From: Corythucha ciliata
Taxonomy: Eukaryota; Arthropoda; Insecta; Hemiptera; Tingidae
Assembly: GCA_038030265.1 (NCBI GenBank)
Contig: CM075942.1
Coordinates: 38,406,751 to 38,470,750, forward strand
DNA length: 64,000 bases
Direction: 5' to 3'
The notes beneath the pieces are model-generated. The model was not told where the DNA came from, ran no database searches, and saw only the letters and a list, made by a program, of their open reading frames with translations. This document shows positions 47,456 to 59,059 of this stretch, piece after piece (within the stretch, counting starts at the first letter, position 1; each line of letters begins with the position of its first letter). A program made the position numbers and the translations under genes.

Positions 47456-47665
47456 ACTAGTTTCATTAAGGAAACTATGCAACCGAGTGAGCCCATCCGG
47501 TATTTTGGGGTAGATGAAGTTGATAGTTAGTGGGTAGGAGAGGAGCATGAAATTGGAAGTACTAATGGAGTGGCCCACGAGGCTTTATTAAATTTATGAT
47601 AATTTTATCTACCCCAATATGGCCGTGAGCTCACCTGGTAGTATAGGTTTTCTAGTTTCGTTAGA
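47456..47665. mobile_element. Imperfect hairpin element
   Basis: actagtttcattaaggaaac...ttttggggtagat faces atctaccccaatatggccgt...tctagtttcg. Ends not precisely placed; probably an old MITE. Confidence 0.55.
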
Positions 47666-47715
47666 GAACCTTTAAAACACAGGCCATATTTGGTCCCTCA
47701 GTCGTTAGGATGTTA

Positions 47716-48070
47716 GTTCGTTTGTCGTCCGGAGCTGCTCTGGACTGCACGAACAGTCCGAAAAGCGTTATTTTGTAATCCCGATCTACACTGAAAGCGT
47801 TCGTTTGTCAAATCTCGGACTGTTCAGTGCAGCACTATCCACACTGAAAAATTAGGAGGAGCTTGCTGCTCGAAATGTTACAACCTGCTCAATAATTACC
47901 TTTCGTCAATCATTTCCTTCTGAGAAGCGGAAATAAATCATAAAGGTAAAGTTTTTGTTACCGTAAGGATAGCCATTTGCACGAAAAGCGTTCGTTTGCT
48001 TTGAAGAAATGACGTAAATCCCGGACTGCTCGAACTACACCTGCACCACTACACTGAACAACAAACGAAC
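47716..48070. mobile_element. MITE-like element with GTTCGTTTGT ends
   Basis: gttcgtttgtcgtccgg faces acaaacgaac. The motif gttcgtttg with (t)ccggactg recurs internally at 47799 and 47989, so the ends are built of short repeats. Confidence 0.55.
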
Positions 48071-48282
48071 AAACCTAGGGTAAACACAGTATCATGCGAA
48101 TGAAAAAACTGTCGTCGTAACAACAAACCAACGCGCAGTGCGGTTGAAATAAATAAAAATACCGTACTAATCAATCAATGAGACCAGGTGATGATTACAA
48201 TCATATGAGGGACCAAGATTGGTGCCGATTTGCGTGTTTCTGTACTCGTGTTTTATACTGCCTTAGTTTCTTGAGTCCGGTA

Positions 48283-48511
48283 CAACCATATATAAAAGAA
48301 CTGGATTGCTCATCACTGCTGATAAAGAATAGCCATCAAATAAGCTCCCAAGTAGATGGGAGGGGTGGAGTTTCAAAGTAAATACCAGAAGAGAGTTGTG
48401 TTGCCATAACTACACAAGGAGAGGGACAGGGTGATTGGTTATCAGGGGACGACCTGCCCCCCTCCACGCCCATCCAGTCCGCTGTGAGCAATCCAGGTTT
48501 ATATATCGTTG
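48283..48511. mobile_element. hAT-like MITE, copy 3
   Basis: 229 bp with an exact 8-bp duplication gtccggta (48275-48282 and 48512-48519). The left end has one change (caaccatata for caacgatata). Nearly identical inside to 44332-44560. Confidence 0.92.
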
Positions 48512-48559
48512 GTCCGGTACCGTATCACTCATGCACCAGTCGCGGATCTAGAATTTTAT

Positions 48560-48819
48560 CTTGGGAGGGGTTCTAGCATAAATCTGATGCGCTTAATTGT
48601 CTCCATAGAAATCACGAATAGTTGTTTTCTCAAATTTCTAGGTGAATTTTCTCAAATTGATCTGCTATTTATCGTTTTTCTCCGTTTCAGCATCGAATTC
48701 TTCTCCACTTTAGCCACTAATTTTCTCAGTTTTAGCAGCGAATGAGCCCTTTATCTACATTTTAATCAGTTTTTATAGCGGTTTGTCTCAGTTTTAGCAG
48801 TGAGTTAACGTTTTAGTGC
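48560..48819. repeat. Degenerate minisatellite, left part
   Basis: Units of roughly 25-30 bp of the type ttttagcagcgaatgagc followed by ttttctcag. Continues at 49985-51015 beyond the inserted palindrome and element. Confidence 0.75.
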
Positions 48820-49068
48820 AGACCATAAATTTTATTTTTGAACCATACAGCCATGGTGTTTTTTATAGAATGCATTTCGGGCCCATTCCCGGTGCCCCTC
48901 ATCAGCATTACCGCTTCACCTCTAAGGCCAAACACATTGGCCTAAGGCATTGGTGTTTGGCCTTAGAGGTGAAGCGGTAATGCTGATGAGGGGCACCGGG
49001 AATGGGCCCGAAATGCATTCTATAAAAAACACCATGGCTGTATGGTTCAAAAATAAAATTTATGGTCT
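48820..49068. repeat. Perfect palindrome with 116-bp arms
   Basis: The left arm (48820-48935, starting agaccataaattttattttt) and right arm (48953-49068, ending aaaataaaatttatggtct) appear fully complementary around a 17-bp spacer. By eye I found no mismatch, which implies recent origin or correction. It sits in the minisatellite, about 50 bp before the second AGTGCATTTCAT element. Confidence 0.88.
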
Positions 49069-49120
49069 ACAAGTCGAAGCAACAGCCAAGGAAAGGATTT
49101 TGAACAAATTCCGAAGTTTT

Positions 49121-49959
49121 AGTGCATTTCATTCTGAAAATGCACTATTGGTCTCGTCGTGATGGTGGCAAACATGGGTCATGTCATGTTTTTTTCACGT
49201 TTCAGAACCTCTAGAACACGAATTCAGTGGTCTCCGGAATGCATATATATATATAATATTATGGCCGTTTTCTTGTTAGCACGATAACTCTCGAAGAAAT
49301 TAATTTAGCGGAACGCGCTTTGGCACAAAAATCAGTAGTCATAAGACACCGGTCGGTATTGCATTTGGGTCAAATCGGTCAAGGTGGAGGGGGGGAAAAT
49401 AGGGCTTGAAGTCGTCAAAAAATCACTAAAAATCACCAGTTGATTCTAGAAGCATCATATTCGGTACGTATACTCCATGTTAGACTAGCCTTTGATTCCC
49501 AATTTAATTTTTTGAAAAGGTCGAGGGGGAGGGGGTAGTACCCCCGGGGTGGAAGTAAGTGTGTGGTCTTGTAAGCACGATAACTCTCGTAGAAATTCAT
49601 TTAGCGGAACGCGCTTTATCTAAAAAAAATCAGTTGTCATAAGACCCCGGTCGGTATTGCATTTGGGCCAAATCGGTCAAGGTGGAGGGGGGTAAATAGG
49701 GGTTGAAATGGTAAAAAAATCACTACAAATCACCAGTTGATTTCAGAAGCATTATATTCGGTATGATAATTCCATTTTGAAATAGCCTTTGATTCCCATT
49801 AAGTTCAGCTTAAACAAACCCGGCAGCAAACAGTACGAGGGAGGGTGAAACATTAACGAAACAAATCATGGTCTCAACATTACTACTTCTGGGACGGCTT
49901 AGGGTATCCGTATACAAAATGAAATGCACTCTTTCCGGCCGCCAGCTGCCGGAGCGAAT
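49121..49959. mobile_element. AGTGCATTTCAT element, copy 2, with internal duplication
   Basis: Same ends and interior as 43275-44103. Here the module agcacgataactctcg...ggaacgcgcttt...caccagttgatt occurs twice (from about 49277 and 49574), about 295 bp apart. Copy 1 has it once and keeps a segment that is missing here. Confidence 0.78.
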
Positions 49960-49984
49960 TTTTTTTTTTTTCGACTTTTTACTT

Positions 49985-51015
49985 ACTCGTGCGGATTAGC
50001 GGTTTATCTCCATTTCAGCCGTGAGTTAACATGCGTTTCCTAAATTTTGGCCACGAATTAGCGGGTTTAATCCACGAATTAGCATTTTTTTTGTTATTGT
50101 TTTTTGTTTTGTTTTTGGTTTTTTTGCTTTTTTTTTCATTCATTCATTCATTCATTTTTAGCTGCGAATTATTTCTGAAATTTTGCTGTGAATTATTCAT
50201 TAATTCCAACCGCGAAACGCTTATGCTCAACATCAGCTCCGAATAAGAGGATTTTCACAAAATCCGCGACTCAGCGTTTTTCTTCGTTTTAGCTCCAAAT
50301 GAGCGCTTTCTGTATTATTAGCCGCGAATTATCGCATTTTCTCTATTTATAATATTCAATATAGAATTAGTCTTTATCTCAATTTCAGGAGGGAATTAGT
50401 GGTTCGTCTCAGCTTAAACAAGCGGGATTATCAAATGTATCGTAAATTAGCGTTTTCCTCCTCCATCTAACTTCACAAGTGCTTTTTATTTATTTATGCC
50501 GTTAATTAGCATTATTCTCATTTTAGCCGCTCATTGTTGTCCTAATTTTGGCGGCATATTATTTCTAAATTTTATAATTTTAGCTGCGAATTATTTTCTT
50601 AATTCGTGGGGGTTCTCTAATTTTAGCTAGGAATTTGCGCATTTTCTCAAATTGATCCGCGAATTGGTGCATTTCTTTATTCTGTTCCCGAACGAGCGTT
50701 TTACTTCAATTTTAGGCGGGACTCAGCAGATTTTCTCAGTTTTAGCCTCGAACTAGGTGGTTTTTCCACTTATGTCAGTGTGAAATAGCGCTTTTTCCAA
50801 TTTCAGTCCCGTTGTTGCCTCGAGAAACCATGAATTAGCGTTTTTAAAAATAGATATTGTTAGTAAGATCGCTTATACTACGAGAGTTAGTAGGTAATGC
50901 ATGCATGAAGTTGTAGCCGTAGGAGCCTACATCGTCAGTCTTCCCTCGTTTTCAAGAATAATAATTGAGGCTGCTGATAAATGTACGGCAGCTTTTTCTC
51001 AATTTTATAGCTGCG
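49985..51015. repeat. Degenerate minisatellite, right part, AATTAGCG type
   Basis: Dozens of diverged units around ttttagccgcgaattagcg followed by tttttctcaa, for example at 50075, 50320, 50570, 50620 and 50650. Interrupted by (CATT)n at 50138-50157, and by an unrelated block at 50845-50985 that is partly shared with 30077-30125. Confidence 0.78.
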
Positions 51016-51090
51016 AATAGAGCATTTCCACCCGTCTTCTCCGTTACCATATGATATAATTCCGAGAAGGTCTGTTTGTCTGCTGCACTA
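51014..51090. mobile_element. Partial copy of the 13071-13216 hairpin family
   Basis: gcatttccacccgtcttctc and ccatatgatataattc correspond to the core of the MITE at 13071-13216, and ctgcactatagtgc to its right side. Truncated. Confidence 0.5.
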
Positions 51091-51365
51091 TAGTGCTAGG
51101 TATATCAGTGCATAAAATAATTCTAAAGTCATGCAGGTATTTTTTCGAAATTCATCAATCAAATCACGTGATTTTCCTCACAAGTGTATGGCTGAGAACC
51201 AGACCTACATTGGACATTTTTTTTAAGTTTATCAGCTGCAGTTCATCAAATGCTATATCGCTGATAATTATAGCTCAAAACGATGGGAACAAACGCATTT
51301 CGTAAAAAGAACCCGTTTGATCAATGTGAATTGCACTGGAAAACCAAGTTGAGAAGTTCGTCTTG

Positions 51366-52058
51366 AGCAACTTCCCTCAACATAATTTCAGAGCCCTCTT
51401 TACAAGCGTAAAAAAGAAACGATTCATCATTGACAGATACTTGAAAAAGTGGACCAAGGAGGATAGAACGTATACGTATAGGATTTATTCAAATTTCGTG
51501 CCAAGCGTCCTTTTTTCCAATGAAATTTGTGTGCTCGTATTGCTGCCTCCCAGTCCTTCCCCCCTCCATGGGAAATATGTGAAAAGAAATGTGAAAAGAA
51601 AGAGCTCCCCTCTAACAAAATATTATGAAAATGTAACGTTAAAAGATATGAAGCCCTTACAGTTTTTCGCCCCCCGTTTTCTACCCAATTGCAAGTTTAA
51701 CTTAAACCCTTATTTATTCGAAGTGCCTTTCTTATTCAATCACAATTCTTCTTCAACTTATAATCTTAATTCTTTGTGGACGCCACGAACCCAAACCAAA
51801 CCAGAGAGCTATAGAACATCCGTACAAAGAAGCTTATTCGTTCGCCTAAATACGCACCTTTCTGTCCTTGCATCCTTATACCCACAATTTAGAGCACCCC
51901 CTCGCACCGAAAATCCCCAAGCTTCCATGTACGATGCACTATTTAATTTAAATATCGCAGGTCCTCCAACCCCCAACCACCGCGGTTCATTGGCTCAAGG
52001 AAATTTCATTAAAAAGTTCATTAATTTTTTAGTCCCATGGAAATTTTCACCCACGTGA
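51366..52058 (+). other. Long unrecognised open frame (about 230 codons)
   Basis: A stop-free frame of about 230 codons, long for DNA this AT-rich. The first ATG comes well inside it, at about residue 96 (MKPLQFF). The product is rich in Pro, Ser, Phe, Asn and Arg, without a known motif, signal peptide or repeat. The strand is pyrimidine-rich here, which depletes stop codons, so the open frame may be a composition effect. I see no convincing splice sites at its edges. Confidence 0.15.
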
Positions 52059-52059
52059 A

Positions 52060-54966
52060 ATCACGTTGGCTGATGGCTCAGCAAGTTACAAAGAGACGCT
52101 AATAGAATTATAAAGGACAAATCTTTCTCCTCGTGGCGGAGCATTAAATTAAGTCCATTGCCCCAAAGCTAGAGGAAGTTCCTTCTGCCCATGGAGCGAG
52201 GAGGCGAGAGAGCAGTCCAGCACTGAAAATAAGAAAAAGTCAAAGCAACAATGCTTTCGAACAAAGAACTCCAATCTGAGTAATGTTGCAACTCTTGAGA
52301 GAATAACTCTGTCGGTGCGAAGAGATTTGAATCCCGTAGCCCCGTTCCAATCTAAAGAATCTTTGTTAAAGAGCCTCCGATTGATTATCACAGGCTAATT
52401 AGCTTGAGAACACAAAGGATCCCAGCCCCCTCACCTTTTTAAAACCACCCCTTTTCCAATAAATAAGAATCGCCTTTTTTGGGCTTATTAATAATTGGAC
52501 AGCCCTCTTCCCTTACAATTCTCCAAAGCCCGTACTTCTTCTTCTTTTCAGACAGCCTCTTTCGAAACACTCATCTCCGCTCCGCAGGTCTTGGGAAATA
52601 ACACCCAAGTAGAGAATCAAGTTCAGTGCCGTCATCTTTTCCTTTTAAAGAATTCTATTTACACGTGGCCTTCCTTGCTATTCTTACCCCACCTTCCTAT
52701 CTCTTTTCACGGTGTGACTGCACAAGTCATTGACGCAGACGCCTTGATTGAATAGGCTGAAAACAAGTGTTTTTCCTTGACTGGGCAAAAAAAAAGGTGT
52801 GCGAAGATTAATTAAAACACGAGAAACAATAATAAATTACTCAAAATCATCCCTAATCGTGATGGAATGTTGCGTAATAAAAAAATGCGAACATGCGTGT
52901 CGAAGAAAGTTGGTTAGTCACTACCCGGGCTACCCGGAGGGACCTGTTTTTTATTATTAATGTTATTAGCTTAACTTCCCCCGCGTCTTCTCAGTTTTAA
53001 GGGAAAAAACGCTCAATTAGACTGGAATTCTAACATTTATAAGAAAGAAAGAAAAAACAACCGCGGGGAAAAGGGAAGAGAAGTACTTCCTCTTGTCAAC
53101 TTTGTTCAGAGAGGTAACTAGAGCGAAACGAATCGCTTCACTACTGAAGAAACTGACTGACCCAGGGCGCGCGCCACCTCGATTGGGGGTCAGTGTTATT
53201 CATTCAACTTGCAAAAATGAATGCCTTCGAGATGAGCTATTTTTCCTCCAAGGGCGACCTCGATTTCCTTTTTTCAAGTCTTACTTTTTTCGGAAGAATT
53301 TAGCAACACTTCAGCTCGCAATCGACAATAAAAGTACCTCCACGCAACTGGAATACAAACTCGCAATGCTTGGGATCTTCCCTAGATGAAACAAAAACAT
53401 TCTGAGAGTAAAAATTAATGCTTACACTTACACAACTGCCACAATAAGCATGAGAACGTCCTTGACTTTAATCATCTTTACTCAGATTATTAAAGACATT
53501 ATCGGGGTACGATTCTCAACTTAATTGCATGTTTTGTTCTTGTTTTTGTTTTTCTTTTCACGAATAATCATGCAATAATTTTTATTTTTCAATCCCTCAT
53601 TCTAGTCCATAGGTACGACTCATGATTGATATTGTCACGAATAGTCGTGAAAAGAGTCAGGAAGTTCGTCGCTGGTAGTGTGAGATGGAAGGCGAGGTGG
53701 AATCTACTAAACAATGCCCAATAACTGCGGTGTTACGCTGGAGAGGTCATCTAAAAATGCCGGTGGATGAGCACGAGTAAAGGTGGAAGCAATTGGGTGC
53801 GGGAGGAAATTACGTCTGTTACACCGTTTGGGCGTGGTAGGGAAGTGAAGGGAGTATGGAATGAAGTGAATTATTACGAGCATTTACAGTGGTTTACCTC
53901 TCGTTTGATTGCTTTCAACAGAAAAAGGATGGGCAGGAGTGATATAGTAATCATGAAAGAGACGAATTATTTTTACTTTTAAAATAGGTATAGGTATGCT
54001 TACCTAGATATCAATGATGTTTTAATATTTGAATGGTAAGCAGGTGAAATGCACCTTGTTCGATGGATTTCGATCCATTTGGATTCGTGATGCACTTTCG
54101 TCACGATCCCTACTGTATACGTTGCTGAAATGGTCTTGATTGACACAACTTGTCAATAAAGCAACGACGACGGTATTCACTCATCAACTATAATAATTAT
54201 GTATATTAAAAACGCCATCAGTCACCACCATAAGCCAAACAAAAGGTCTCGCCCATCGCAACCCATATCAAATCCTACCTACGTTTTCAGCAAGTAAAGA
54301 AATCATCTTTCCAACAAAAAAGAAGGCGTCCATGCACCAAATACATACATATAAACTACAATACAAACGAAAATAATCGAACGTATAGTATAGACGTATA
54401 TTAGAGGCTTGTTCTCAGCGCAGTAACGTACAATTCTTGAACGCATGCGAAAGACATCGAGAACTGTACAGAACATACACTGTGAACGACACCGTGTGTA
54501 AGATGTACAGTTTTAAGAAGGCAAGTTTTTGTTGAATAATAAACACCCTGCAGCACTCAACTTAAATCTTAACTAAAGCCAGGATGAGAAATCCAGGTCC
54601 TAACTCACAATCAGTATTGCTAACTTCCACAAGCACCTGATGGCCCGCAAAGACGCTTGCGGGTTGACTAGATGATCAGAAATTATACAGGGCGTTTGAA
54701 TAGAACACGACAGTATATTTGGCCCAACGATTCTGAGATGAAAATGGGTCAAATCAATAAGCGGCACTGATCTTAGTACGATTCCTTTTTTCCAGAAATG
54801 GGGCTAATTAGTATAAAATTAACGCTTCTCCCGCGCTACTCCAGTACATAGTAAATAGAAAGTCCTCGAGAAACGTACCGGTAAGATGGCAATAAGCACC
54901 AGACTATAGAAATAACTACCCACGACCTAATGAAAAGAAATTCGCTTTTAAATTGAGCTGGTTACT
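52060..54966. other. No gene recognised
   Basis: Mostly unique-looking DNA. Short frames (52495-52755, 53093-53389) lack motifs. No repeat family was recognised. Confidence 0.4.
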
Positions 54967-55019
54967 AGAGGCGCGTTTATACGCACGGTTCAATCTCATT
55001 GCTCAATAGATGGAATTAA

Positions 55020-55201
55020 GGCGCGTTTACACGGTTCAATCTCAGACTCAATTTCATTGATTCAAACAAATTGAAACGTGTAAACATATTTTCAATTATC
55101 TTGCTCCATCAAATTTCTTTAATAAACGTAATGCCTGAGCCATTCAATGAAATGTCTTCCATCATTAAACTGTTAAACAGATTAAACTGTGTAAACGCGC
55201 C
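55020..55201. mobile_element. MITE, GGCGCGTTTACA family, copy 3
   Basis: 182 bp. ggcgcgtttacacggttcaa faces taaactgtgtaaacgcgcc, TTAA on both sides (55016-55019 and 55202-55205). A truncated copy (gaggcgcgtttatacgcacg) precedes it at 54967. Confidence 0.78.
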
Positions 55202-55240
55202 TTAAGACATCTCATTGAGTGGGACAGGCATTGCATTTAA

Positions 55241-55380
55241 GGCCCGTTCAGGCGTTCACAAGCTCTGTGCATACGTTATGTGGAGTATATGCAACCAAAC
55301 AAATTCATTCCCTCGAAAAATGACGCATTTTGGTAGGTTACACAGACTCCACTGACGCATTGCACAGAGCTAGTGAAGTG
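55241..55380. mobile_element. Hairpin MITE, GGCCCGTTCACAAGCTCTATG family, copy 4
   Basis: TTAA at 55237-55240, then ggcccgttcaggcgttcaca and the core accaaacaaattcattccct. The right end, cagagctagtgaagtg, is damaged. Confidence 0.65.
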
Positions 55381-55439
55381 AATCCGATGAACGAAATCGG
55401 ATGACCGGCGCGGCGGCTCTCTACTACTCTACTACGCCG

Positions 55440-57000
55440 CAAAGTCATAGCATAGAAATATGAAAATTACGCTGCCAAATTTTCAAGGTTCATTGGAGCG
55501 AAAAGTTTATGAAAACATCTCTCGGAAATAAGCTGGAACTCCCCCTCCCCCACGCCTATGGATTTTAGGGTCAGTCCCACCTCCAGCAAAGACAATCTCT
55601 TCCAATGGTTGGTGTAGTAATTAATTGCTACCAACTTCAATTTGGAGCATACTTTCAAGTGATCGGCGTCCATCGGGCTTTCGGTAGCACATAATGGGCA
55701 GCTCGGGCTCTGCGTTATTGAGATGATTTTGGAGATAGTCCTACCCCGTAGCACACCTGAAGTTTACCACAAAATATTTTCTAGTTAGGTCAAACGGAAC
55801 CTTATTAGTCATAAGAGTGGACCATTTCCTATCACTAGCCGAATTCTGCTGTCGAGACTCAACAGTTATTTTAATTCTCTCCCTTAACGCTGATTTTAAC
55901 CTGGTGAAAATATACCGAGTAGTCCTTCTGGGGCCGGGTGGAACCGCGCTTCACCAAATTATCCACGTGCTCGTTTCCATTTACCTTGCAGTGGCTCGGA
56001 ATCTATTGAAAAAGGATAATCCAGCCGCGCATCAACAGTCTCGAAACACTGGATCTGGCCCAGTTTACTCCAACACTGGAATTAAGTACGTTGGAGCAAA
56101 CAGCCTGTAAAGCAGCCAGGGAGTACAGCTGAGGTTTTCTTGGATCTTACCTCTGATAGTTCTGCTGCTGCCTTTTGGATAGCCTCTATTTCGGCTTCAA
56201 AGTTAGTAGCCAATCCACCCAGGGAAGCACTTCCCCTCAAAGAGTCCCTCGCAGTACATTAGCCAAAGCCCAAGACATTTTTGAGTGATCTGTCGACCCA
56301 TCCGTATAAATATCCTCACCTACTCGTCGTCCGGATAATCCCTAGTAAGCATTTCTAGGGTCAGTGCTCTCATTTCGGTTGGTAGATTGGCTCCAACTGT
56401 ATGTACGGTTTGAGGAATATCAGCAGTAAATGAGCAATGATCCTCCGACACGGTAACGGTTCTGCAGGGCAGAAGTTCAAAACGTGCATTTCTTTTAATT
56501 CTTCTGTCTTTTGGAGGATAGTTTTTTGCGAGCTTAACCTTTGGCCAGTTCATCGATACTCTTTCCAGTGGCTCACTGGCAATCGTTTCAAGCTTTTCAG
56601 TCATTTTGATTGCACCCTTTTCTGGTCTTATGGAAAGAGGCTCGATTCCCGTCTGAATTTCTATCGAGGAGATTGGAGTAGAATCTTAGCTGCTCCCATT
56701 ATTAGTCTAAGGGCTATCTCCCCCCCCCCCATCTGTCACAATGGCTTGCCGGCACAGCAACCAGGAGCTCAGATCCATAATAGTATAGTACAGGACTGAT
56801 GTAAGCCTCATACCCCCATGTGATAGCAGCAAGTCTCTTCAGGAGTCAGAGTCTGGCTTCCCCTCACTCCATCACCGCTTTGTCAATCTGGTTTTTCCAA
56901 GAAAGTCTGCGATCCATTTTGACCCCCCAGACATCGTACAGCGAGCTCTTGCAGCCTTAAATCTTGACTCTGATATTTCAGTTTTACCTCGTGACTTTTT
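55440..57000 (-). mobile_element. Decayed LINE: RT thumb, RNase H and zinc knuckle
   Basis: Minus strand, in several frames: LGVKMDRRLSWKNQIDKAV (RT thumb, near 56900), then a RLAAITWGYEA-like block and PEKGAIKMTEKLETI. After it come DIYTDGSTDHS (first RNase H Asp, near 56310), FEAEIEAIQKAA (Glu, near 56180), PSHCKVNGNEHVDNLVKRGS (near 55960) and CPLCATESPMDADHLKVCSK (knuckle, near 55680). Stops and frameshifts are scattered through it. Confidence 0.82.
55467..55754 (-). pseudogene. LINE ORF2 C-terminal zinc knuckle fragment
   Basis: An open stretch of 95 codons with CPLCATESPMDADHLKVC (CCHC-like) near residue 20, followed by the LINE C-terminus. It is the last intact part of the decayed element. 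Relatives end similarly after RNase H. Confidence 0.78.
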
Positions 57001-57524
57001 TGTTGAGAGGGTGAATAGCTCGCTATAGTCTGTCCACTTATGGATGGACTCTCGTCCGTCCTTGATTTAGTGGAATGAGTTTCCCCTTAGCCCCCCTCTC
57101 CTAAAAATAACGAACCGGGAATAGTTTGAGAACAAAATAATGATGCTGTGTAGCGTCTATACGTAACCCGTAGTAAAAGTTTTTTGTTGAGTTGGGCATG
57201 TTCCTATATTCATCGATGCTTTGTTTGATGGAATTTCTGATGGATTCACCTTTGGGTCCCCTGATGGAAGCATCAGCGTTGAATATAGGAACGGTCACGT
57301 TGTGTTTCGATGAATTTACCTCGTTGATACACACAAGGTTACGCGGTTGTTTATTATAATTTATCCGTTACCTAGTACCTATTCCATTATAAATTTTGTG
57401 TTCATTATTATACGTTATCTTCAATCACCAATCAATGGTAATAAATTAGTTGAGGAAAGTTTATTCTCAGGCATTTCACCTATCCATCAATCCTTACTGG
57501 TCGATGGATTGATGACAAATTCAG

Positions 57525-57600
57525 CCACAGTTGAGCTGCGCAGCTGCGACCACAGTGAAGATCCAACCACAGCATTAGAGCTCCAACCACAATAAAGCTT
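57525..57600. repeat. Inverted block of the ggttggagctttactgt satellite
   Basis: On the minus strand the units gctttattgtggttggagct and ctgtggttggatcttcactg match the minisatellite at 28797-29610. About three units. Confidence 0.65.
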
Positions 57601-58910
57601 TTCCCATTTTCCATACTTTCCCATTCTTGATTTTAGAATCCGCGCCCCAAGGAAGTCCGGGCCCAAGAATAACGCACCCAGAGCACTCACTCCCCCTCTC
57701 CTGACAGACCTTGATACTTTTCCGGACCCTGAAGTGACTCGAGGAGACACAGTTAGCATGACTGTGCTATTGCCACTACCTTCTGTCGTGCTGTCTCCTA
57801 CTAGCCTGATTGAACCATTTCGTCATCAGGCGAATCATACGCGTCATCAAAAACGGAAAACAAACTGAACAGTGAGTATGCGAAGAGAAGACACGAGGTA
57901 TATACGTGCATCTTCGGCCCAGTTGCAAACGAAACGCCGGGTGAATTCGTAACGCCGCGTCAATGCCCAACGTTGGGCGTTGACGCCATGTTGAGTAACG
58001 CTGGTGTGAACTAATAGTTCTCAGTGTACTTTGCCGAATACCCAAGGGCCTTCTGAACCTAACCCAATGCACGCCATAATTTTTTATCTTATTACAACAT
58101 CGCCCGCGTTATACCATCCCGTATTACACGTGAAAGACATGTTCAGGGCCAGGAGATCAAGTTGCAGGGGCACAAAAATGAGGTTTCTATGAAGCCCCTT
58201 GTACAATCATTTTTTTGTTGTTTTTTTTCGCCCCGTGAGACCCCTTCCACTCTCTCTCTCGGCTCAATTCACAGCTTCCTAAACAAAAAATCTTTTTCAG
58301 GCTTGGTTATACCATGAGATCTCAACAAATAGAAGATAAAAACGCGGTTAAAAAGATAGGGGAGGACAATAAAAAATGAAAATAAAATGAAAAAAAGCAA
58401 GCTCGGTGTGATTCTCCTATGCGAGGTCACTTGGACAAAAGGGAATCACTTGTCCCATTATCTATTTTTTTTTTTTATATAGGTATATTTTTTTCTCTAT
58501 CTAAACCTCCGCCTCCACGCAACTTCTATCGTTCACCTACACAAGGGACTTCACACACTAAAGTGGTAAAAATAAAAGCCCCTCTTTTTTCTCTCGGCTC
58601 GTTTTAACAAGGATGGAGGTGTGGAGGCATCTCTCGTGGTTAATGCGTAGCTTCACTTAATTCCGTGCCTTGAGTTCGTGCTTGGACGTTGCTTGACTTG
58701 AAAACGTTCAGGTAATGACGTTAGAGAAAAAACTGATAGTACCTAACTAATCTGGAAAGCTGGGTTATTTTCCTCTTCCTCCGTTCATTTTTTACCCGCA
58801 CATGAGAAGAGCGAAATGCCACAAAGTTGTCACCACGTGACATGACATTTCCTTGTATTCTCCATTTTTCACTATTATATTTATTATACAAAATAAAATT
58901 TTCAGAAACA
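57601..58910. other. No gene recognised
   Basis: Includes a GC-richer patch with small inverted repeats at about 57930-58010 (aacgttgggcgttgacgcc). No gene. Confidence 0.4.
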
Positions 58911-58912
58911 TT

Positions 58913-59056
58913 GGCCCCGTTATAAAAGTCAAAAAATTGCTCAGCACTTTATGAGGTTTTGTTTTCAACACAAACATGTCAAATAAGAGGGAAGGATTAA
59001 TCGCAATTAATCGTGTTATAGTTTTACAACGCGGGATGGGGCGTTACAACGGACCC
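58913..59056. mobile_element. MITE, GGGTCCGTTGTAAAACT family, copy 2 (inverted)
   Basis: 144 bp. ggccccgttataaaagtcaa to cgttacaacggaccc, flanked by ATT on both sides like copy 1. An extra cgcgggatggggcgttacaac near the right end repeats the terminal motif. Confidence 0.7.
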
Positions 59057-59059
59057 ATT

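Noticed and set aside
57101..57334. 77-codon minus-strand frame next to the old LINE
   Set aside because: No match to LINE blocks or any family I know; probably chance.
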